From the NCBI GenBank assembly GCA_002411515.1, contig DHTF01000039.1:68748-76053 (forward strand): DNA of 7,306 bases. Direction: 5' to 3'. The stretch comes from Proteiniphilum sp. UBA5267 (GTDB lineage Bacteria > Bacteroidota > Bacteroidia > Bacteroidales > Dysgonomonadaceae). Both the position numbers and the translations under genes were made by a program. Below the pieces are notes generated by a model that worked only from the letters and a program-made list of their open reading frames with translations, was not told the DNA's origin and made no database searches. This document shows, piece by piece, positions 1 to 6,250 of the stretch; the first letter of the stretch is position 1, and each line of letters begins with the position of its first letter.

Positions 1-36
1 CAAAGGTCGTAAGTTCGAGTCTTGCCTCCGCAACCA
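1..36 (+). tRNA. 3' half of a tRNA, probably initiator tRNA-fMet (partial, cut by window edge)
   Basis: The window begins inside a class I tRNA. Positions 4-8 (AGGTC) fit a five-base variable loop. GTAAG (9-13) pairs with CTTGC (21-25) to form the T stem around the loop TTCGAGT (14-20). CTCCGCA (26-32) is the 3' acceptor strand, 33 is the discriminator A, and CCA (34-36) is encoded. The ending CTCCGCAACCA and the AAGGTCGT segment closely resemble bacterial initiator tRNA. There, acceptor position 72 is A and opposes C1, a mismatch that marks tRNA-fMet. The anticodon and the 5' half lie outside the window, so the identity is inferred from the 3' half only. Confidence 0.75.
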
Positions 37-39
37 TCG

Positions 40-70
40 AAAAGGAAAGTATCACAGCTTTCCTTTTTTT
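40..70 (+). terminator. Rho-independent terminator after the tRNA
   Basis: AAAAGGAAAG (40-49) pairs perfectly with CTTTCCTTTT (58-67) around an 8-nt loop. The T-run 64-70 overlaps the distal arm and follows directly. It starts 4 nt after the CCA end and most likely ends the tRNA transcript. If so, the following rlpA-like gene would need its own promoter in the T-rich stretch 71-115. The stem is A/G-rich on one arm and has few G:C pairs, so termination may be incomplete. Confidence 0.75.
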
Positions 71-115
71 ATTTCTATTTTTTTATTTCATTTGTAGCCG
101 GAAATCTTTACAGCG

Positions 116-592
116 ATGAAGAAAAAGATCACACTGCTATTTATTGTAGCCAGCCTCTGTCTCTTTATTACCGACTGTTTTGCCCAGCAAACGGGAAATG
201 CTTCCTTTTATAACCATCGGTTTCAGGGAAGAAAAATGTCAAGCGGCGTTCCTTATCACCGGGACAGTCTCACCTGTGCCCACCGCACGTTACCTTTTGG
301 TACCCTGCTGGAGGTGATTAATCCGAAGAACAACAAGAAGGTGATCGTGAAGGTCACCGACAGGGGTCCCCGATACCGGAACAGGATCATCGACCTCTCC
401 TATGCTGCCGCCAAAGAACTGGGTATTGTCAATCAGGGTATTGCTCAGGTAGAGATCAAGGAGTGGGTATTCAACCCCTATTATTTGCCCCTTCCGATCC
501 CGTTCGATGCGTACGGTCTGTTTATCAATGTAAAAAGCGCGGCCGAGACGCTGAAGGATGTGCAAATCGACAAAAAAACGGTGCTGAAATAA
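116..592 (+). CDS. RlpA-like secreted double-psi beta-barrel protein (septal ring lytic transglycosylase family)
   Basis: This 158-residue protein starts with a Sec-type signal peptide: MKKK, a hydrophobic core to about residue 18, and likely cleavage after CFA (residue 23). The Cys at 21 is preceded by Asp, which does not fit a lipobox, so a lipoprotein is unlikely. Residues 26-115 form an RlpA-type double-psi beta-barrel: GNASFY, CAHRTLPFG (54-62), TDRGPRYRNRIIDLS (81-95) and AAKELGI. Family members cut peptidoglycan glycan strands, often at denuded septal glycan. Aligned by spacing to Pseudomonas aeruginosa RlpA (E120, D123, H131, D157, recalled), the His (H56) and the second Asp (D82) are kept. 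The Glu is V45 and the first Asp is H48, so catalysis is uncertain. There is no SPOR domain; the last 40 residues are a short Tyr/Pro-rich tail I do not recognise. No Shine-Dalgarno sequence is visible, as is usual in Bacteroidota. The gene converges on the GH92 gene. Confidence 0.88.
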   Translation: MKKKITLLFIVASLCLFITDCFAQQTGNASFYNHRFQGRKMSSGVPYHRDSLTCAHRTLPFGTLLEVINPKNNKKVIVKVTDRGPRYRNRIIDLSYAAAKELGIVNQGIAQVEIKEWVFNPYYLPLPIPFDAYGLFINVKSAAETLKDVQIDKKTVLK

Positions 593-625
593 ATGGTTCA
601 CATTCATTCAGCACCGTTCTCTTTT
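572..625. terminator. Bidirectional intrinsic terminator between convergent genes
   Basis: AACGGTGCTGAA (577-588) is perfectly complementary to TTCAGCACCGTT (607-618). Inside the loop a further AATG/CATT pairing (592-595 with 601-604) can extend the hairpin. On the minus strand the stem is followed by seven T (the A-run 572-578), a classic terminator for the GH92 transcript. On the plus strand it is followed by the T-rich stretch 617-625, which is weaker. The left arm lies inside the last codons of the rlpA-like gene and the stop codon falls in the loop, so the terminator is partly coding. Confidence 0.85.
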
Positions 626-646
626 ACTTTTCGTTTTTACTTTTCG
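622..646. repeat. 13-bp-period tandem duplication over the GH92 stop codon
   Basis: TTTTACTTTTCG occurs at 622-633 and again at 635-646, separated by one T. The second copy contains the GH92 stop codon (TAA on the minus strand, 637-639); the first lies just beyond it in the 3' untranslated region. The 13-nt period is out of frame, so the copies do not encode a repeated peptide. It looks like a local slippage duplication. Confidence 0.7.
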
Positions 647-2934
647 TTGGTGAAAGAATAGGGATAGTCCTCTTTCTTTGTCCCCCTACTCCTATTGGGT
701 TCATCCGACATGGTGAAGTCGATCCTGGCCCCCTTCATCAGGTCGCTGTGCCTGAAATAGTTTTTGGAGGAAGCCTTCCCGTTGATCTCTATTTTACTGA
801 TGTAGCGGGTGTCTGCCTTGTTTCCGGGCGCATTGATCTCCACTTTTTTCCCATTATCAAGATGAAGGGTCATCTTCTCAAACAGGGGTGAGCCGATCAC
901 ATACTCGTCGCTACCGGGACAAACCGGATAAAAGCCGAGTGCCGAGAAGACGTACCAGGCCGAGGTCTGTCCATTGTCCTCGTCTCCGCAGTAGCCGTCG
1001 GGTGTGGGCAGGTAGAGCTTGTCCATCACCTCGCGTGCCCAGTATTGCGCTTTCCAGGGCTCACCGGCATAGTTGTAGAGGTAGATCATGTGTTGAATAG
1101 GCTGGTTGCCGTGGGCATACTGTCCCATATTCATGATCTGCATCTCCCGTATCTCGTGAATCACGCCGCCGTAATAGCTGTCGTCGAATACCGGTGGCAT
1201 CTTGAACACCGAATCGAGCATCTGCACGAACGATTTGTTGCCCCCCATCAGGTCGATCAGTCCCTGCGGATCGTGGAATACCGACCAGGTGTAGTGCCAG
1301 CTGTTTCCTTCGGTGAAGGCGTCACCCCACTTGGTGGGGCTGAAGGGCGACTGGAATGTGCCATCCTCGTTGCGTCCCCGCATGAGTTTGTGTTCCTTCG
1401 AATAGAGGTTGCGGTAGTTCTGGCTTCTTTTGGCAAAGAGGTCGATCTCCTTTTTGGGGCGCTTCAATTCTTTGGCCAGTTTGTAGATTGTCCAGTCGGC
1501 ATAGGCATACTCCAGCGTACGTGCTGCATTCTCGTTGATGCCCACGTTGTAGGGCACATAACCCAGCTTGTTATAGTATTCGTGTCCGAGGCGTCCCGTG
1601 GAGCTCACTTTGGGATGCACATTTTCCGTGCCATGAAGCATGGCCTTGTAGAGTGTTTCTATGTCATAACCGCGCAGTCCTTTCAGATAGGCGTCGGCCA
1701 CCACCGAAGCGGAGTTGTTGCCAATCATGATACCCCTGTGACCCGGGCTGGCCCATTCGGGCAGGAAGCCGCTCTCCTTATAGGTGTTCACCAGTCCCTC
1801 CTGAATCTCGCTGTTTACCGAAGGGTAGACCAGGTTCAGCAAAGGGAATAGCGCACGGAAGGTATCCCAGAAGCCGGTGTCGGTATACAGGTACCCGGGG
1901 AGCACTTGCCCGTTGTAGGGACTGTAATGCACGATTTTTCCAGAGGCATCCACCTCGTAGAACTTGCGAGGGAATAAGGTAGCGCGATAGAGTGTGGAGT
2001 AGAAAGTTCGTTGCTGGTCGAGGTTGCCCCCTTGCACTTCAATTTTGCCCAGTACGCTGTTCCAGGCGTCACGTCCCTCCTGTTTTACCTGTTCAAAATC
2101 CTTGCCTTCCACCTCCTTGAGGTTCTGCCATGCCTGTTCCGGGCTGATGAAGGAAGAAGCTACACGGGCGATCACCTTCTCTCCCTTTTGGGTAGCGAAT
2201 CCGATGAATGCGCCGGCATGGTTTGCCTCCATTTTGGTGCCGTTCATGACAATCTTCTTGTCTTTCACCACATGTTGCTGCAGGAAAGGCTTGTCGAAGA
2301 CCACCACGAAGTAGTTTTTAAAATTATCCGGCACGCCACCGCTGTTGCGAGTGGTGTATCCCACGATGGCCTGCTTTTCGGGGATGATCTCCACGGCAGA
2401 GCCTCTGTCGAAAGCATCCAGCAGCACGTAGGCCTTTTCGGTCTCGGGGAAGGTGAAGCGGAAGATGGCCGCCCGTGTGGTGGGCGTGATCTCCGTGGTC
2501 ACATCATAATCGGCCAGGTAGGCGCTGTAATAGTAGGGTTTGGCCACTTCAGCCTTGTGGGAGTACCAGCTGGCTCTTTTCTCCTGGTCGAATTCCATTT
2601 GTCCCACCATGGGGAAGATGGAGAACTGACCATAGTCGTTCATCCAGGGGCTGGGCTGGTGCGTCTGCTTGAAGCCGTTCAGTTTGTTGTCGTTGTAGGC
2701 ATACTGCCATCCGTCACCTATCTTGCGGGTCTGGGGTGTCCAGAAGTTCATTCCCCAGGGCACGGCCACGGCGGGATAGGTGTTTCCGTTGGAGAGGGCA
2801 AACTCCGACTGGGTCCCCATCAGTATGTTCACATAATCCACCGGCGCGTCGAACGACTTACCCTTCACTTCTGCTGTACCCAACAAGGCACACAGTGCCA
2901 TTGCGGCAGCTTTCAAATATTTTTTTCTATTCAT
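637..2934 (-). CDS. GH92 exo-alpha-mannosidase, predicted alpha-1,2-specific, secreted
   Basis: This 765-residue protein has a Sec signal peptide (MNRKK, hydrophobic 8-19) and then the two-domain GH92 fold: an N-terminal beta-sandwich to about 270 and an (alpha/alpha)6 barrel beyond. GH92 enzymes are calcium-dependent inverting exo-alpha-mannosidases. Family blocks seen include GFKQTHQPSPWMNDYGQFS (87-105), TDTGFWDTFRALFPL (351-365), FTEGNSWHYTW (540-550), QYAHGNQP (605-612) and GDEDNGQTSAWYVFSALGFYPVCPG (650-674). In Bacteroides thetaiotaomicron BT3990 (recalled) the acid is E533, the bases D642 and D644, and the alpha-1,2-selecting pair H584-E585. Here E542, H593-E594, D651 and D653 reproduce that spacing exactly, so an active alpha-1,2-mannosidase is predicted. 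Its ATG shares one base with the GH125 stop (TGATG, 2932-2936), indicating translational coupling. Length and C-terminal motif (PNRSRG...PYS) are normal and nothing is truncated. Exact substrate (yeast mannan, high-mannose N-glycan or mannosyl-oligosaccharide) is unknown. Confidence 0.95.
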   Translation of the reverse strand: MNRKKYLKAAAMALCALLGTAEVKGKSFDAPVDYVNILMGTQSEFALSNGNTYPAVAVPWGMNFWTPQTRKIGDGWQYAYNDNKLNGFKQTHQPSPWMNDYGQFSIFPMVGQMEFDQEKRASWYSHKAEVAKPYYYSAYLADYDVTTEITPTTRAAIFRFTFPETEKAYVLLDAFDRGSAVEIIPEKQAIVGYTTRNSGGVPDNFKNYFVVVFDKPFLQQHVVKDKKIVMNGTKMEANHAGAFIGFATQKGEKVIARVASSFISPEQAWQNLKEVEGKDFEQVKQEGRDAWNSVLGKIEVQGGNLDQQRTFYSTLYRATLFPRKFYEVDASGKIVHYSPYNGQVLPGYLYTDTGFWDTFRALFPLLNLVYPSVNSEIQEGLVNTYKESGFLPEWASPGHRGIMIGNNSASVVADAYLKGLRGYDIETLYKAMLHGTENVHPKVSSTGRLGHEYYNKLGYVPYNVGINENAARTLEYAYADWTIYKLAKELKRPKKEIDLFAKRSQNYRNLYSKEHKLMRGRNEDGTFQSPFSPTKWGDAFTEGNSWHYTWSVFHDPQGLIDLMGGNKSFVQMLDSVFKMPPVFDDSYYGGVIHEIREMQIMNMGQYAHGNQPIQHMIYLYNYAGEPWKAQYWAREVMDKLYLPTPDGYCGDEDNGQTSAWYVFSALGFYPVCPGSDEYVIGSPLFEKMTLHLDNGKKVEINAPGNKADTRYISKIEINGKASSKNYFRHSDLMKGARIDFTMSDEPNRSRGTKKEDYPYSFTNEK

Positions 2935-4382
2935 CAGATGCTGTTAACGAGGTTCATTTTACCTTTTGTCTCGAGTTCCACAATCAGTTCACCGAAGAGG
3001 GTGTTTACCCATGCGAACCATTTTCTGGTAAAGTTAGCCGGGTCATCCTTGTGAAACGACTCGTGCATGAAGCCAGTGTCGGCGTCGCTGTTGCGGAGCA
3101 TGCGGAGGCAATGTTTTATTTCCTCGTCGCTGCTGCTAGTCTGTGCGCGCATGATGATGCTCATGGGCCATATCATGTCGTAGCCGATGTGCGGACCGCC
3201 GATGCCTTCTCCGGCTGTACCCTTGAAGAAGTAGGGATTGTCGGCGCTCAGCACCATCTTCCGTGTGTTCTGGTAGATGGGGTCGTTGCGGTCTATGGAA
3301 TCGAGGTACGGCATAGCCAGCAAGCTGGGTACGTTGGCATCGTCCATGAAGTAAGCGTTTCCAAATCCGTCCACCTCAAAAGCATATACCTTTCCATATT
3401 TGGGGTGTTGCACGATGGCATACTTCTCAATGGCTTCCTGTACCTCTTTGGCCAGTGTGGATGCTACTGTAGCCAGTGCCGCATCTTTGGTCACTTTCTG
3501 GGCAATCTCTGCGATCTGCTTCAGTGAAGTCACCGCGAAGAGGTTTGAGGGCACCAGGAACTGGAAGGTGGTGGCGTCGTCGGAGGGGCGGAACGAAGAG
3601 ACGATGAGTCCCACCGGATTCACCGGGTTTCCCCATCCGTCGTTATTCAGCGTGTCGAGCTGACGTTCTGTTTTCCGTTGAAATTTATAAGGTCCGTTAC
3701 CCTCTTTGCGCTGTTGTTCCCTGAATGTTTCAATCACCCTGTTCATGGCTTTGGTCCAGTCGGCATCGAACACCTTGGTGTCGCCGGTCGTTTTCCAGTA
3801 GTTGTATGCCAGTCGAACAGGATACGCGAGCGAGTCGATCTCCCACTTGCGTTCGTGCAACATCGGAGTCATCTCCGTGCGGTCGCTCATCCATTCGTTG
3901 TCGGGTTTGGGATCATGGTTGAAGGCATTGGCATAGGGATCTATGAGGATGCACTTTGTCTGTCTGTTGATCACGCCGGCGATCATCTGTTTGAGCTGTT
4001 CGTCGTTCTTTGTCAGGGGCAGGTAGGGCCATACCTGAGCCGACGAGTCCCGGAGCCACATGGCATCGATGTCGCCCGTGATGACAAACGTGTCGGGTTT
4101 GCCGTTCAGCATGCTGAAGTTGACGGTGGTATCGAGTGTGTTGGGGAAGCAGTTTTCGAACATCCAAGCCAGTTTGGGATCTTTTATTTTGGCCTTCACC
4201 CTGGCAATGGTTTGTTCAACAGCAGCCGACTTGAAATGGCGATCGCCCGTGGCAGGTCTTTTGGAAACATAGTTTTCCTTTCCTGTTTTACCCATCACCG
4301 TGGAGGCTGCTCTTGAAGGGTTCAGAGCCAATGCGGTGAATCCAATTGCCGAAGTTCTGATAAAATTTCTACGTGTGGTCAT
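2934..4382 (-). CDS. GH125 exo-alpha-1,6-mannosidase with a Tat signal
   Basis: The protein is 482 residues from the ATG at 4380-4382. An in-frame TTG at 4395-4397 would add five residues, but it lies in the T-run of the preceding terminator, so I chose the ATG. It opens MTTRRNFIRTSAIGFTALAL, a twin-arginine signal with a short hydrophobic core, implying export to the periplasm in folded form. GH125 enzymes are metal-independent inverting exo-alpha-1,6-mannosidases. Conserved blocks from the ATG are MWLRDSSAQVWPYL (108-121), KWEIDSLAYPVRLAYNYW (179-196), SSFRPSDDATTFQFLVPSN (262-280), GPHIGYDMIWPMS (396-408) and GFMHESFH (437-444). In Clostridium perfringens GH125 the acid is D220 and the base E393 (recalled, 173 apart). 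Here D268 and E441 have the same spacing. The gene is co-directional and coupled with GH92, with which it would share mannan or N-glycan trimming. It begins 13 nt after the lrp terminator T-run, so its promoter is unclear. Confidence 0.94.
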   Translation of the reverse strand: MTTRRNFIRTSAIGFTALALNPSRAASTVMGKTGKENYVSKRPATGDRHFKSAAVEQTIARVKAKIKDPKLAWMFENCFPNTLDTTVNFSMLNGKPDTFVITGDIDAMWLRDSSAQVWPYLPLTKNDEQLKQMIAGVINRQTKCILIDPYANAFNHDPKPDNEWMSDRTEMTPMLHERKWEIDSLAYPVRLAYNYWKTTGDTKVFDADWTKAMNRVIETFREQQRKEGNGPYKFQRKTERQLDTLNNDGWGNPVNPVGLIVSSFRPSDDATTFQFLVPSNLFAVTSLKQIAEIAQKVTKDAALATVASTLAKEVQEAIEKYAIVQHPKYGKVYAFEVDGFGNAYFMDDANVPSLLAMPYLDSIDRNDPIYQNTRKMVLSADNPYFFKGTAGEGIGGPHIGYDMIWPMSIIMRAQTSSSDEEIKHCLRMLRNSDADTGFMHESFHKDDPANFTRKWFAWVNTLFGELIVELETKGKMNLVNSI

Positions 4383-4395
4383 ACTATATATATTC

Positions 4396-4421
4396 AAAAA
4401 AAGGTGCAGTTTGTCTGCACC
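4396..4421 (-). terminator. Intrinsic terminator after lrp, directly before GH125
   Basis: On the minus strand GGTGCAG (4421-4415) pairs with CTGCACC (4409-4403) around a 5-nt loop and is followed by seven T (4402-4396). It begins 5 nt after the lrp stop codon. The T-run ends only 13 nt before the GH125 ATG. It should stop most lrp transcripts, or act as an attenuator if the mannosidase genes are read from the lrp promoter. Confidence 0.88.
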
Positions 4422-4426
4422 GGTGT

Positions 4427-4909
4427 TTATTGATCATCTTGCTGTGAAGCAAAGTCTATGGGGAGCTTTTTGCGGAATCCATCTTTGAAGCACATCAGCG
4501 TTTCCGTTCTCGAGAGTCCGAGAGGTTGTAGTTGCGAGTGGATGATCCGCAGCAGATCCTTGTTATTCTTTGCAAACACTTTAATCAGCAGGTCATACTG
4601 TCCCGTGGTGTAGTAGCATTCCACCACTTCGGGTATTTTCTGTAGTTCTTTCACTACCGTATCGAAGGTGGAGGGAGAGGTCAGGAATATGCCCACGAAG
4701 GCACATGTCTCATACCCGATCTTTTCCGGATCCACCACAAACTCCGATCCCTTTACGACACCAAGTGTGGTCATTTTCTGCACCCTTTGATGGATAGCAG
4801 CTCCCGAGACGTCACAAGCGCGTGCCACCTCCAGGAAAGGAACGCGTGCGTTTTCCACGATCATCCTGAGGATTTTCTCATCTAACTCGTCTAATTCGTG
4901 CTGAGCCAT
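4427..4909 (-). CDS. Lrp/AsnC-family transcriptional regulator
   Basis: This 160-residue protein has the full Lrp/AsnC architecture. A winged helix-turn-helix occupies about residues 6-55 (LDEKILRMIVENARVPFLEVA, then a recognition helix near 36-47). The RAM ligand-binding and oligomerisation domain runs about 67-142 and includes the CYYTTGQYDLLIKV segment (98-111) with the family's G-x-Y-D signature. These proteins form dimers to octamers, bend DNA and usually respond to an amino acid such as leucine, and many repress their own gene. Length is normal. The ATG at 4907-4909 follows an A/T-rich leader with no Shine-Dalgarno sequence, as is typical of Bacteroidota. Upstream lies a repeat-rich region that may be its operator. 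The effector and regulon cannot be read from the sequence; the M20 amidohydrolase behind it and the mannosidases ahead of it are candidates by position only. Confidence 0.93.
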   Translation of the reverse strand: MAQHELDELDEKILRMIVENARVPFLEVARACDVSGAAIHQRVQKMTTLGVVKGSEFVVDPEKIGYETCAFVGIFLTSPSTFDTVVKELQKIPEVVECYYTTGQYDLLIKVFAKNNKDLLRIIHSQLQPLGLSRTETLMCFKDGFRKKLPIDFASQQDDQ

Positions 4910-4950
4910 AGTTAACTTTTAATTTATTACTTATTTGGTATATTTTCAAT

Positions 4951-5000
4951 CGATAAATGATCGTTTTGTACAAAAATAATACAAAAGATCGTTTTACGAG
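4951..5000. promoter_or_regulatory. Repeat cluster upstream of lrp, candidate operator
   Basis: Fifty bases hold several overlapping repeats. GATCGTTTT occurs at 4959-4967 and 4987-4995, 28 bp apart. TACAAAA occurs at 4969-4975 and 4980-4986, 11 bp apart, which is about one helical turn. TTTTGTACAAAA (4964-4975) is a perfect 12-bp palindrome. CGAT/ATCG (4951-4954 and 4960-4963) and TCGT/ACGA (4989-4992 and 4996-4999) form small inverted repeats. AT-rich, phased, partly palindromic sites near a start are typical of Lrp-family autoregulation. Binding is inferred, not shown. Confidence 0.5.
4971..4978 (-). promoter_or_regulatory. Candidate -7 promoter element for lrp
   Basis: On the minus strand these bases read TATTTTTG, an exact match to the Bacteroidota -7 consensus TAnnTTTG. 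A start a few bases downstream would give a leader of roughly 55 nt before the lrp ATG. No clean TTTG -33 element is present at the usual 19-21 bp distance, so the call rests on the -7 box and its position. The box sits inside the repeat cluster, so a bound regulator would block it. Confidence 0.4.
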
Positions 5001-5022
5001 CACAGAATGGATGAATTACATT

Positions 5023-6210
5023 CTATTTTAACGAATTTAAAGTAAGCCATGCCGGGAGCGCGGTAGATGTTTTCAGTGCCTGTTCATCAATGAGAAAGGT
5101 ACCCGAATGGAGTGGTCCAGTTTTTCTATAGTCGCCGTCCACCCCAAAACGGTAGTAGCAACAACGATAACGCTGAGAGAAGAAACCGAAATCATCGGCA
5201 GTCATTCTTTTCGGGAACTCCGAGACCCTTTTCTCTCCCAGAAGATCGGCAGTCAGCGCCCTGATGTGGCCTGTGATCTGCTCGTCGCTGATGACGGAGG
5301 GATAGCCCTGTGGCAAGTCCACCTCGCAACTGCATCCATATGCAGCGGCGGTGTCTGTGGCGATCTGTGGAATCAGCTGCAGCATCTTGTGCCGTTCCTC
5401 CTCCTGCATGCAGCGCAGGGAGCCTGCGAGGGTCACCACGCCGGGGATCACGTTGGTGGCGCCGTCGGCGATAAACTTCCCAAAGGAGAGCACCATGGGG
5501 TGAAAGGGATTAGCCCTGCGGCTGACCAGTTGTTGCATGGCCACGATGATCTGTGATGCCGCCAGCACGGTGTCGTTCAGTTCATGTGGCAGGGCACCGT
5601 GTCCGCCCTGTCCTTTTACCTTGATGTGTACCTCGTCGGCCGAGGCCATGATGGTTCCCGCGTGGAAGCCCACCATTCCTGCCGGGAGGTCGGTGTAGGC
5701 ATGTTGTTTTACAACGAGATCGGGATTGTGTTCACTGAAGAGTCCATCCTTGAGCATCAAGTCGGCTCCACCGGGAGAACGTTCCTCGCCCGGTTGGAAT
5801 ACAAAGAGGGCTGTACCGGCAAAGCGGTCGCGCAGGTCGTTTACCATCTTCACGGCGCCCATCAGGGAAGCAGCCTGCGCATCGTGCCCGCAAGCATGCA
5901 TCACGCCGTTGTTGACCGACTTGTAGGGGACCTCATTCTGTTCCGTTACCGGCAGTGCATCCATGTCGGCCACAAAGGCCATGCACTTTCCAGAGCCTTC
6001 CCTGGTTCCTTTTATTGTGGCGAGGATACCCTCTCCACCGATCCCTTTTTTAAAGGGAATCCCTTCCCGTTGGAGGTAGTCGGCAATGTAAGCCGCCGTC
6101 ACCCTCTCCAGGTACGATAGCTCCGGATGCTGGTGCAGCCACTGGTAGTGTTGCACCACTTCCGAAAATATCGCATCCGTCTTCTGTTTGATCAGTTCTT
6201 TGAGTTCCAT
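5023..6210 (-). CDS. M20 family metal-dependent amidohydrolase (M20D, hippurate hydrolase / N-acyl amino acid amidohydrolase type)
   Basis: The protein is 395 residues from the ATG at 6208-6210. Another in-frame ATG at 6244-6246 would add twelve charged residues (MRRVGKDEPEVT) not typical of the family and lies 4 nt from a strong hairpin, so I preferred the internal start (MELKELIKQ). Family members cleave the amide bond of N-acyl amino acids or related conjugates in the cytoplasm using two divalent metals. Blocks from the chosen start are LHQHPELSYLE (25-35), ADMDALPVTEQNEVPYKS (81-98), MHACGHD (104-110), FQPGEE (138-143), GQGGHGALPH (200-209) and LHSGTFLIDE (367-376). Likely metal ligands are C107, H109, E143, H170 and H368, with E142 as general base. 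There is no signal peptide. The exact substrate is unknown: hippurate, an N-acetyl amino acid or a peptide amide are all possible. It ends 113 nt before lrp with no good terminator, so read-through into lrp is possible. Confidence 0.9.
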   Translation of the reverse strand: MELKELIKQKTDAIFSEVVQHYQWLHQHPELSYLERVTAAYIADYLQREGIPFKKGIGGEGILATIKGTREGSGKCMAFVADMDALPVTEQNEVPYKSVNNGVMHACGHDAQAASLMGAVKMVNDLRDRFAGTALFVFQPGEERSPGGADLMLKDGLFSEHNPDLVVKQHAYTDLPAGMVGFHAGTIMASADEVHIKVKGQGGHGALPHELNDTVLAASQIIVAMQQLVSRRANPFHPMVLSFGKFIADGATNVIPGVVTLAGSLRCMQEEERHKMLQLIPQIATDTAAAYGCSCEVDLPQGYPSVISDEQITGHIRALTADLLGEKRVSEFPKRMTADDFGFFSQRYRCCYYRFGVDGDYRKTGPLHSGTFLIDEQALKTSTALPAWLTLNSLK

Positions 6211-6250
6211 TGTCACTTCCGGTTCATCCTTCCCTACCCGCCTCATCTTT

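Noticed and set aside
1..36. tRNA 3' end as an integration (att) site
   Set aside because: No integrase, no second copy of the tRNA end and no foreign-looking block in the window; the neighbouring genes look like core or ordinary accessory genes.
87..94. TTCATTTG as a -7 box for the rlpA-like gene
   Set aside because: One mismatch to TAnnTTTG, no TTTG at the -33 distance, and the surrounding region is simple T-rich sequence in which such matches are common.
176..180. Cys21 of the RlpA-like protein as a lipoprotein cysteine
   Set aside because: The residues before it (ITD) do not fit a lipobox because Asp is at -1; a Sec cleavage after CFA is more likely.
22..213. Small plus-strand reading frame starting inside the tRNA
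   Set aside because: It begins in the tRNA acceptor, runs through the terminator and overlaps the rlpA-like gene in another frame; no support as a protein.
1045..3054. Long plus-strand reading frames opposite GH92 (1045-1851 and 2011-3054)
   Set aside because: They are antisense to a complete GH92 gene with all family motifs, show no recognisable domain, and have compositions expected from reverse-reading a GC-moderate gene.
3678..4316. Plus-strand reading frame opposite GH125
   Set aside because: Antisense shadow of a well-supported GH125 gene; no domain or start context of its own.
4383..4397. TTG start adding five residues to GH125
   Set aside because: It lies within the T-run of the lrp terminator, and the ATG at 4380-4382 places the twin-arginine motif at the usual distance from the N-terminus.
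5004..5024. AGAATG/CATTCT inverted repeat at the amidohydrolase stop as a terminator
   Set aside because: Only a 6-bp AT-rich stem, and no T-run follows on the minus strand, the direction that matters.
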